Assembly: GCA_964508865.1 (NCBI GenBank)
Contig: CAZDVP010000012.1
Coordinates: 1 to 25,355 of the forward strand
Length of the DNA stretch: 25,355 nt
Direction: 5' to 3'
Source of the DNA: UBA3263 sp964508865
GTDB lineage: Bacteria; Bacteroidota; Bacteroidia; Bacteroidales; Muribaculaceae
The notes under the pieces are model-generated. The model did no database searches. It was not told where the DNA came from and worked only from the letters and a program-made list of their open reading frames with translations. Shown piece after piece: positions 14,159-21,703 of the stretch. The position numbers and the translations under genes are program-made. Each line of letters starts with the position of its first letter. Within the stretch, counting starts at the first letter, position 1.

Positions 14159-15421
14159 TTATGATTTTTTAGTTTCGTCGTCGGTCGGAATGTCGAAACC
14201 CCCGATTTTGTGGAGCGCCCAGATCATCGGGTCCATAACGCGGAATGGCTTGATTTCTTCATTGTCGGGCACGTCGATCTGCAAATTCTCGTTGGTCATG
14301 GCTCCGAGGGCCGAAACGCCGAAAAAGCGTGCGTTGTCGCCCCATTTTTCAACAATGTCGCGATATATTTCCTCGCAATTCCATGTTTCGGGGTTACACA
14401 TATAGCTGGCAATGGTATCGCTGGCCGTATCGATTTCTTTCATGGAGAACTTGCCGGTTTTGATGAAGTGGCTGTTTTTCCATTTATTGTTCTCGACAAA
14501 GTTCGTTACGTCGCATTTGAGCATACCGCTGTTGTTGATGATAGCGTCGAACTTACTCATTACGAAGGCAACCGGAATTTTAGCGATTTTCGGGTATTCG
14601 TTGATGAAGGAAAGAATTGTTCTGACTGTGTGTTCCAGAGGCGTAACATTGTCTTGATTGATGATGTTGTTCTCGCTCAGAATTTTTTGAACTGTCGGAA
14701 TTGAGAGGGTGTCGAGCAGAACAATAACGGCTTTCGATTTGCTCAGATACTTTGCATTGCGCTTAATGTCGTCAGGATTTTCGAAATTTTCGCCGGCGGT
14801 GTCGTAGAACACCAGATAGATTGCTTTTTTCGAACTATGGCTTTCGAGACGGAAAATCCAGGGCACGGAAAATTCTCTGACCGGAGTTTTGGACACGGGG
14901 ATGTGCTCCTTGAAAATGGTTTCTTTGGCTTTATCGAACAGTGCGGTGGTGTATTCGCTCTTGTTGCGGCCAACCGGCTGAGGCAGAATCTGGCTCAGAT
15001 TCAGGCGGAAGCCGTTTTTTTGCAGCTGGTGAATCATCGAAACTATATAGTTCGACTTGCCGCTGGCAGGGCCGCCGATAACTGAAATGATTTCAGAGCC
15101 TTTTTCAATCATTTCGGTCGGGAGCCAGTTATAGCAGTGGGGGCATACAAAGCGGGTTGAAATGCCGCCGCAGTTATCGCAGGCGCAGCCTTTGGGCTTA
15201 TAGCCCAGGAGTTTGTCCATGAATCCGATTTTCGGTTCGAACACGTGTTTCGACATAACGGTTTCGGCCCAGAAATCATTGAATACCCTGTTGTTTTCAC
15301 GCTGGCAAACTTCAACCGGTTTTCCGTCGACTATGCGGGTTGAATAGTTTTCGCATTGAACCATTACTTCGGTGTTTTTGAATGATTCAAAGCAGTAGGG
15401 GCAAAGTATAGTTTTACTCAT
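14159..15421 (-). CDS. Zinc-ribbon P-loop GTPase, DO-GTPase2-like
   Basis: This is a 420-residue cytoplasmic protein. The N-terminus carries zinc-binding cysteines C7 and C10 (LCPYC), with C23 and C39 as possible partners, and a second cluster at C79, C81, C84, C93 and C96 (CACDNC and CPHC). The GTPase domain follows: Walker A GGPASGKSNY (116-125), G3 FYDTAGENF (205-213), G4 MSKFD (288-292) and G5 VSAL (369-372). The SKxD form replaces NKxD, as in several divergent TRAFAC-class GTPases. Between G3 and G4 a helix-rich segment follows VIVLLDTLS. This architecture fits the DO-GTPase2 family, found beside GAP1 and a second GTPase (recalled). It is 26 nt downstream of the degenerate actin-like gene and 2 nt upstream of the GAP1-like gene, so the three are surely one operon. 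Confidence 0.85.
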   Translation of the reverse strand: MSKTILCPYCFESFKNTEVMVQCENYSTRIVDGKPVEVCQRENNRVFNDFWAETVMSKHVFEPKIGFMDKLLGYKPKGCACDNCGGISTRFVCPHCYNWLPTEMIEKGSEIISVIGGPASGKSNYIVSMIHQLQKNGFRLNLSQILPQPVGRNKSEYTTALFDKAKETIFKEHIPVSKTPVREFSVPWIFRLESHSSKKAIYLVFYDTAGENFENPDDIKRNAKYLSKSKAVIVLLDTLSIPTVQKILSENNIINQDNVTPLEHTVRTILSFINEYPKIAKIPVAFVMSKFDAIINNSGMLKCDVTNFVENNKWKNSHFIKTGKFSMKEIDTASDTIASYMCNPETWNCEEIYRDIVEKWGDNARFFGVSALGAMTNENLQIDVPDNEEIKPFRVMDPMIWALHKIGGFDIPTDDETKKS

Positions 15422-15447
15422 GTGTGCGAGGTGTTGTGGTGATTGGG

Positions 15448-17490
15448 TTAAATAGTTACGTAGCCTGTGCCGCCGATGCTGAACAAGTTTGGTGATATAA
15501 CTTCATCTTCGTGAGGCCAGAATTTTATGAAAAGTTTATTGGCGTTTTTGTCGAGGCCCAGAGCGGAGAGGTCGGTCGTGGCTTCATAGACCACACCCGA
15601 CTCGCCTTTATCAATATCGACTGCAAAGATGCCATAGCGGTCGTCGGGAACGGTTGTTATCACCTTGGGGCTGACAATGAGTACCGCGCGGCATGGCAGC
15701 GGATTGTCGACCGACACCTTGATGCCGACGCTCTTTTTTGCGCCGAAGCCGAGAAAGCCGCCCGAGGAGGTTACTTCGACCGTAACTTTGCCGGTAACGT
15801 ATTCTATGTCGGTGACCGGCATTTCCTCCATGGTTAGTTCGGCCATTTCTTCAACGAGTTTTTTGCGGCCAACAATCGACTGCTCGCGGTCGAAAAGGCG
15901 GCGAAGCTCTTTGTAGCGGCCATAGCAGTCGCTGAATTTCTGAGTGGTGGCGCGCAGGGTGTCTGGTAAATCGTTGAGCTCGTGGGTTATGTCAATAAGC
16001 TCGCGCAGCTGCTTTTCGTCGGCGCGCACCGAGTCGACAATCGGTTTGACGTCGGCCAGCTGCTCCAGTTCGATGAGCATTGAATTGGCGCGTTCGATGC
16101 GTTTGAGGCATTCAATGGCTTCGTTCTTGGCCAGGAGCAGGTCGTCGGAGCCTGCCATGCGCTCGGTCATTTCGGCAGCATGGGCGAAGTCGCTGTGGCG
16201 CATAAAGGATTCCCATGAGGCCACCAGGTCGTTATTGCGCAGGGCAACGGCGTTGACCGCAGCGGTCAACGCCGCGGCAGCCGTGGTTGCCGCATCGCGC
16301 AGCGAGCCGAGCACTTCGGCGTTGTGGACGTAGGTGCGGATTCGCGAGCGCTCGTTGGCTTTGTCCATAAACATGCGCTCCAGATTGCGCAGTTCTTCGG
16401 TCAGCGTAGAATGCCGGACGTTGTAGCGGCCCAGTGCTTCCTGAATGGCATTGTCGTTGAAATAGGTGTATTTGCCGTCGCTCGACGTAACAGCGACGCA
16501 ATCTTTCAGGAACACTTCTTCCTTGAAAATATCGCCTACCAGAATAGTGTGTAGGTGGCTGTTGACGATATTGTTGCGGTAGAAGTTGGCAATGTCGTTG
16601 ATGGTTGAGCGAATGGCCTCTTTTTCAATCAGATTTAGGTGTTTGCCGTCGACCATCATGGGCGGATAGGTTTTGCCCGGATTTCCGGAATAATGGAAAT
16701 TCTCAATCCAGAAATCTTCGTCGCCCTTGCGGTTGCGGAGCCATTGGTCGGTGAACTGCACCTGGTAGGCATATTCCCGTTCCATCTGGGCCGGAAGGAG
16801 CATGTTGCGGCGCTGCTCATAGTAGTCAACAACCAGTTTGGCCAGCGCGCGTTTGAGGAACTCGTTGCCCTTTTTGGCCAGGCGCACCGGTTCGTCGCCT
16901 TGCATGAATCGGTCGCCGCACCAGGTCATGACCGACATCAGGATATCGTTGCCGGCCGACTGGATTATGAGCAGCTGATCGCCGAAGCGCGGGGCGAGGG
17001 TGCGATAGTCGTTTTGAATCTTCGAGGCGAGCAGGTCGTTCAGCTCAATGCTGAATGAGCGCACGTTGCCGATTTTCTGCTGCAGATATTCGGCTATGCG
17101 GCGGCGCGCCTTGACGGGAATGACCGTTGAGAAGTTCAAAACGATTTCCGGTGCTTCGGTGAAAAGGGTTGCGTCGCTCCACTCGCGCAGGTCGCTGACT
17201 ATGCGCGAAAGGTCGAGCAGGTCAATGTACTTGAACGATTCGCCGGGAACCTTGTCGTCGTTGTCAATGTGTTTCCAGAAATCGCCGTAGAACCCTTCTT
17301 TGCCGGCGTCGAAGTTGGCTTTGTTGGCCTCCGACGATTCAAAAAGAGTTCCCGATGCGCTGCGCGAAAAATAGAGCCAGCGGCGGCGCGATGCCTGCCG
17401 GTCAATATATTTGCTGAAATTGCCTGAATCACCGACTCCAATCGGAATGATGAAGTCGGTGTCCAGGTAGAGTTGCAGGTATGTAGCCAT
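15448..17490 (-). CDS. Degenerate actin/Hsp70-like fold protein with coiled coil
   Basis: I do not recognise this 680-residue protein by name. Its N-terminal 330 residues follow an actin-like plan without the catalytic residues: LQLYLDTDFIIPIGVGDSGN (5-24) where a phosphate-1 loop would be, LLIIQSAGNDILMSVMTW (173-190) at the phosphate-2 position, and LHTILVGDIFKEEVFLK (313-329) at the adenosine-loop position. The expected DxGxxT and GGGTxD signatures are not present. Residues about 355-555 form long helices or a coiled coil, including an alanine-rich part (398-416). Residues 560-680 look like a beta-sandwich with a GGFLGFGAKKS loop. It sits 21 nt after the large actin-like ATPase and before the zinc-ribbon GTPase, so it may be the inactive partner or co-factor of that ATPase. 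The fold assignment is an inference. Confidence 0.55.
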   Translation of the reverse strand: MATYLQLYLDTDFIIPIGVGDSGNFSKYIDRQASRRRWLYFSRSASGTLFESSEANKANFDAGKEGFYGDFWKHIDNDDKVPGESFKYIDLLDLSRIVSDLREWSDATLFTEAPEIVLNFSTVIPVKARRRIAEYLQQKIGNVRSFSIELNDLLASKIQNDYRTLAPRFGDQLLIIQSAGNDILMSVMTWCGDRFMQGDEPVRLAKKGNEFLKRALAKLVVDYYEQRRNMLLPAQMEREYAYQVQFTDQWLRNRKGDEDFWIENFHYSGNPGKTYPPMMVDGKHLNLIEKEAIRSTINDIANFYRNNIVNSHLHTILVGDIFKEEVFLKDCVAVTSSDGKYTYFNDNAIQEALGRYNVRHSTLTEELRNLERMFMDKANERSRIRTYVHNAEVLGSLRDAATTAAAALTAAVNAVALRNNDLVASWESFMRHSDFAHAAEMTERMAGSDDLLLAKNEAIECLKRIERANSMLIELEQLADVKPIVDSVRADEKQLRELIDITHELNDLPDTLRATTQKFSDCYGRYKELRRLFDREQSIVGRKKLVEEMAELTMEEMPVTDIEYVTGKVTVEVTSSGGFLGFGAKKSVGIKVSVDNPLPCRAVLIVSPKVITTVPDDRYGIFAVDIDKGESGVVYEATTDLSALGLDKNANKLFIKFWPHEDEVISPNLFSIGGTGYVTI

Positions 17491-17511
17491 TGGTTACGGG
17501 TGGTTGGCGTA

Positions 17512-20500
17512 TTAACTGTGGGCAAACACTTCTTCAAGCAGAACTTCTTCGAGGAAGTAGAGCGCCGAAGCTATAAACATCGGCATGCGGTAGAAGTCGT
17601 CGTTGCCCGCCTTGATGTTGTCTTGATACTTTTTGTATTCAGGGTCGCGAACAATGAAGCTGCGAACGTTGCGCACGTCCTTGATGCGGCTGACCAGATT
17701 CGAGGTGCGGGGATAAACGTTGGTTGCGCTGCTGACGAAGGTTATGAACGCATTCATGAATTCTTCGAAGTTTTCGAACTTGCGGGGCATGCCGATGTTG
17801 CCTTCGTATTCATAGAAATTATCGTCGACCAGAGCGAGCTCGTCGAGCACCTGGCCATTGCGCATAATTCCGATTTCGCCGATAACTTCCTGTTTGCGGG
17901 CGTCGTATTCATTGGTCTGCTTCTGGCCGCGTTTGCCGTAGTCAATGCGGCGGTTGGCATCAATGCCTTTGATTTCCTGACGCGAAACCAAACCTCGGGC
18001 AACTTCCGATTTGTTTTCGGCGTTTTCATTGTTGCCATAGTTGGTTTCGGTGATGTTGTCGAAAATGCAGTGGATCGTGCGTTCGTCGGGACGGCGTCCG
18101 AATGCCTTGTTGATCAGCTCGTTTTTCAGGCCGATTTCAAAGCAGGCGTTGAGATATTGCGAAACCAGGTCGGGGCGGATTGTGAAGAACAGCCATTCGA
18201 ACAGGCGGCCGCCCTTGCCGAAGTAGCGCAGGTGAACTTCCTCGATGTCTTTCATGCCCTGAGTTAGAATCGCATTGCGCACGAGCATGCCCGAGTAGGT
18301 CAGCAGTGCGCCGAGAATGTAGGCCGGCAGGGTGAACACGAAAGGCACGTCGGACTTCAGGTAGCCATAGAACTTTTTGAACTCCGAATCGCCATGAAGC
18401 TGGTCGAAGATGTTGTTCAGATAGTAGGGTGCGCGCGTCGGATCATCCTCGATGGTGTCGATGCCTTCAACCTTGATGTGGGTTTCGCGCGAGGAGTGGA
18501 ACTTGCGGATGCAGTCGCGGAACTTTTTCGAGTTGATGATTGCGTCGAAGAAAACGCCGGCCGCCATGCGAACCGAACACTGGGTGAATAAGCGCCGGTC
18601 GGTGCCTCCGCGGGTGGTTTCGGCCTGCGCGGCGCTGTAGGGGCGTTCAGCTGACTGCGCCGGCTGAGTGCTGCGCGGCGCTGAGTTCGACTGCAGCAGT
18701 TCAATCAGCTCTTTGCGGCTGAAATCGTCAACGCCGGCTGAGGTTGCCAGGCCGCGTTGGAGAACCAGGTCGCAAAGCTCCTTGCGGCTGAGTTCATCGA
18801 AATCAATGGCGCCCGGTTCGTTGGCTTTGAGGAAGTTGACCAGTTCTTTGCGGCTGAGTTCGTCAACGTCGATTTTGCCGGCGAGCCCGCGCTGGCGAAC
18901 CAGGTCGCAAAGTTCCTTGCGGCTGAGTTCGTCGTAGTCGACCTGAGCTGAAGCCTCATTGGCCTGGAGGAATTCAACCAGTTCCTTGCGGCTGAGCTCA
19001 TCCATGTCGATTTTGCCGGCCAGTCCGCGCTGGCGAACCAGATCGCAGAGCTCCTTGCGGCCCAGGTCGTCGTAGTTCACGGCCGGTGCGCCGGCAGCCG
19101 CCGGGGCCGGGGCCGGAGCAGCGGCAGGGGTAGCCGCGGCAGCCGCCGGTTGAGCGCTATTGCCGGAGGTGTCTTTGCCGAGAACGAGAATATCCGACGT
19201 GGAACCGCCTATGTCGATGCCTACGAACAAACGGTCGCTTTCGAGCGAAATGTTTTTGTCGAGGAAATAGGAGCAAACGGCTTCGGCTTCGGTGTAGGAA
19301 TTCTTTTCGTTAACCTTCAGTTCGGGGCAGGGAGCGGGAATATTTTCAAAAATTGTGCTCAGCCCCGACATATCGCTCGAACTCATGGCGCTGGGATAGG
19401 ACCAGTTAAGGGTTTTCGGGTAGAGCCCTTCGGCGAATAGGTCGGCGCATATCTGAATCCACACCATTTTGATAAAGGCTTGTTTGCGTTGGTTGCCGTT
19501 GGTGTCGCCGAGCCATTTCATGTTGTAGTGAAGTTTGCCCGCGTTGGTGGTTATGTCAAAGCGGTTCATGTTCTTAACAACGATGTTGGTTTCATTGACC
19601 GGCACGCCGCCAATCAGTTCCTCGCTCATTTTCGAGGGGTCGACGAAGCGGTGGTCATGCTCGTGGAGCCACGATTTAATCTGGCCGTTCTTGTTGATGG
19701 GTTCTTCGTTGGAAATGAAGAGCAGTTCGTCGTGTTCGGCCGTTTCGATGGGTTTGTTGTCGAAGCCGATAATGGCCAGGCGGCGGTTCGAGAACGGAAC
19801 CGGGTGGATATCTTTCGAGCCTTTGCCGCAATAGTAGGCGCAGGAGTTGGTGCTACCGAAGTCAAAGCCCACCTCAACGGCCGAAATCTCGCGTGTGTCG
19901 GGTATGCGCTGCATTCCCTGAGGGGCATCGGGGGTGTTGGCGTTGACGTGGCGGATAACTATCCAGCCCAGGTCGTGAATGCCGTTGCCGATGCGCTTGC
20001 GGATTTTTATGCGTTCCAGCGGTTTGTTGGTTCGGATGATTTCATAGGCATGGGCGTCGGAAGTGGCGTTGGCCGGGAAGTTGATCATTTTGAGGAACAC
20101 GTCCTTATCGCCGGCGTTGCTCTTGCTCAGTTCCTCAATGTCGGCCATGCCCTCAAACACCGGCACCATCTGGATGCCCTGGGTGGCGTTGGTGGGGAAC
20201 TCGCTGTAGTAATAATACTTCTGCCACTTCGATGAACTGAAGTTGGGCCATGCAAAGAGCTTTTTGGTCTGGTCGGTTATCTCGACGATAAACGAGCGGT
20301 TGCGGATGTTGATTTCCTCGCCCTGGTTGTTGATTCGGGCCTTGAGGTAAACGTCGACGCGGTTGCCGTGTTTTTCGGCTTCGATTCTGACGTTGCGGTT
20401 ATTGCCCTCGATAATCGGAACAAGCTCCTGCTTGAACACCTCGGTCATGGCAAATTCGCTCAGCGGCATTGCCAGGAACCAGGATTGGCCTTCTTTTTCG

Positions 20501-21696
20501 TCTTTGGCATGGAGGAAGTGGACGGGCGACATGCGGTAGTCCTGCTCGGTTTTGTTGGTCGGGCGGCCGGCGGAGTCGATAACGGGCTTGGGCGAATCTT
20601 TCCAGATTGCCAGATAGTCGCTGTTGATAAACAGATTCTCGACGTCGTCGATTGTTATGCAGTCGGCTATAATTGCCTGTCCTTCGGAGGTTTGCGGAGT
20701 GGTGTGGAAGCCGTTGCCATACCAATAATATGTTGCCTTGATGTTGAGCAGTTCGCCCAGCGGGCCGGCCGGGCGCTTGTTGTTGACCGGAATAGTTTCC
20801 GACTCAGAGGCCACGGAGCCTAAAATATTGCCGATTTCCTTCTTCCACTCGGTTATGGCAGCGTCAAGAACCTTCTTGACGATAAGATAGCGGGCGTAGG
20901 AGGTGTTGTTGGTGGTGTCGTTCTGGTGGTCGCTTTCCCAGATTCCTTTGAGCAGTTCAACATATTTGGGAAGGTTTCGCTGCACTCCGGTCAGGAATGA
21001 GTAGAGCTTTTTGAGATTGTTGAAATGCTTGTCGTGGAACTTGGCTTCGCCCTCCTTATAGTAGATTTCGAACTTGGGGTCGGCAGGGTCTTCGAACTTG
21101 CCGGCGGTTGCCCAGTAGATTCGCTGCTCGTCGGCAGCGATTTCATAGTTCATGCCCGGAAAGAGAATGGAAAAGGGCGAAGTTCCGCCAACGGGTTTGC
21201 CGTTGTAGTAGAGAATCTGCATTTTCGGTGTTTTATCATCACCGCCTTTTTCCTGTTTCCAGAGCGAAGCGTTTTCGAACAGCATCTTGGCGTAGGTGCT
21301 GATGATGTCGAAATTGCCCGAACGCGATGCAATATCTTTGGCAACCAGCTCAATCGGCTCGGTCAGCTCGAAGTCTTCGGGGTAGAGAACAAATGCCGCC
21401 ACCAAACCGCGCCATTCGCTGCAGAGGCTCGAATAGAACTGCGACAGGGTGCGGGTGTCGTTTTTGTTCTCCTTGGCCATGATTGCGTGCTGGGTCAGAT
21501 GCACGCGGGCCCACGGCGAGGGCACGCTCGACACCAGCAGATTGAAACATGCCGCTTCTTTTAAGTCGCCCCCGGTAGTATCGATGCTGTCGATGAACTG
21601 CTCGGGCTTTTCCATCGGCTCCCAGGAGTTGGGTTTAGCCGGTTGGGTGTCCTGGCCTTTTACGCACTTGGGGAGTAGATTATTTGTTATAGCCAT
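17512..21696 (-). CDS. Large actin/Hsp70-like ATPase with inserted SAP/HeH-like repeats
   Basis: At 1394 residues this is the largest protein here. Residues 1-600 form a long N-terminal region of unknown family with mixed helical and beta segments. The actin/Hsp70/sugar-kinase ATPase core starts at about 605: phosphate-1 VGFDFGSTNSCAYY (609-622), phosphate-2 FVGIDIGGSTSDILVLG (824-840), and an adenosine-type motif RYFGKGGRLFEW (1157-1168). Right after phosphate-2 comes an Ala/Pro linker (849-872), then three tandem repeats (874-1004) resembling SAP/HeH helix-extended-helix units, then a polar linker before the ATPase fold resumes near 1035. The insertion therefore lies inside the ATPase domain. 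No signal peptide is seen, so it is cytoplasmic. It lies 7 nt after the tubulin-like gene and 21 nt before the degenerate actin-like gene. Closest known relatives by plan are SrfB-like Hsp70 proteins, but identity to that family is not claimed. Confidence 0.82.
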   Translation of the reverse strand: MAITNNLLPKCVKGQDTQPAKPNSWEPMEKPEQFIDSIDTTGGDLKEAACFNLLVSSVPSPWARVHLTQHAIMAKENKNDTRTLSQFYSSLCSEWRGLVAAFVLYPEDFELTEPIELVAKDIASRSGNFDIISTYAKMLFENASLWKQEKGGDDKTPKMQILYYNGKPVGGTSPFSILFPGMNYEIAADEQRIYWATAGKFEDPADPKFEIYYKEGEAKFHDKHFNNLKKLYSFLTGVQRNLPKYVELLKGIWESDHQNDTTNNTSYARYLIVKKVLDAAITEWKKEIGNILGSVASESETIPVNNKRPAGPLGELLNIKATYYWYGNGFHTTPQTSEGQAIIADCITIDDVENLFINSDYLAIWKDSPKPVIDSAGRPTNKTEQDYRMSPVHFLHAKDEKEGQSWFLAMPLSEFAMTEVFKQELVPIIEGNNRNVRIEAEKHGNRVDVYLKARINNQGEEINIRNRSFIVEITDQTKKLFAWPNFSSSKWQKYYYYSEFPTNATQGIQMVPVFEGMADIEELSKSNAGDKDVFLKMINFPANATSDAHAYEIIRTNKPLERIKIRKRIGNGIHDLGWIVIRHVNANTPDAPQGMQRIPDTREISAVEVGFDFGSTNSCAYYCGKGSKDIHPVPFSNRRLAIIGFDNKPIETAEHDELLFISNEEPINKNGQIKSWLHEHDHRFVDPSKMSEELIGGVPVNETNIVVKNMNRFDITTNAGKLHYNMKWLGDTNGNQRKQAFIKMVWIQICADLFAEGLYPKTLNWSYPSAMSSSDMSGLSTIFENIPAPCPELKVNEKNSYTEAEAVCSYFLDKNISLESDRLFVGIDIGGSTSDILVLGKDTSGNSAQPAAAAATPAAAPAPAPAAAGAPAVNYDDLGRKELCDLVRQRGLAGKIDMDELSRKELVEFLQANEASAQVDYDELSRKELCDLVRQRGLAGKIDVDELSRKELVNFLKANEPGAIDFDELSRKELCDLVLQRGLATSAGVDDFSRKELIELLQSNSAPRSTQPAQSAERPYSAAQAETTRGGTDRRLFTQCSVRMAAGVFFDAIINSKKFRDCIRKFHSSRETHIKVEGIDTIEDDPTRAPYYLNNIFDQLHGDSEFKKFYGYLKSDVPFVFTLPAYILGALLTYSGMLVRNAILTQGMKDIEEVHLRYFGKGGRLFEWLFFTIRPDLVSQYLNACFEIGLKNELINKAFGRRPDERTIHCIFDNITETNYGNNENAENKSEVARGLVSRQEIKGIDANRRIDYGKRGQKQTNEYDARKQEVIGEIGIMRNGQVLDELALVDDNFYEYEGNIGMPRKFENFEEFMNAFITFVSSATNVYPRTSNLVSRIKDVRNVRSFIVRDPEYKKYQDNIKAGNDDFYRMPMFIASALYFLEEVLLEEVFAHS
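18685..19077 (-). repeat. Three tandem SAP/HeH-like coding repeats within the ATPase gene
   Basis: Three units of about 41-46 codons encode residues 874-919, 920-963 and 964-1004. Each holds two helix motifs, DELSRKELCDLVRQRGL and DELSRKELVEFLQAN, joined by AGKID or a variant. The DNA copies are also closely similar, which suggests recent duplication and possible copy-number change between strains. Confidence 0.85.
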
Positions 21697-21703
21697 TTCT
21701 TAG

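Noticed and set aside
17473..18267. Plus-strand open frame of about 264 codons over the C-terminal part of the ATPase gene
   Set aside because: Antisense shadow with no start context or family features.
18685..19077. Repeat array considered as CRISPR or non-coding repeat
   Set aside because: The repeats are in frame, without unique spacers of constant length, and encode conserved helix motifs within a single long gene.
19480..20235. Plus-strand open frame of about 250 codons antisense to the actin-like ATPase gene
   Set aside because: The opposite strand carries conserved ATPase motifs. The antisense peptide is rich in V, G and F, as expected from reversed codons.
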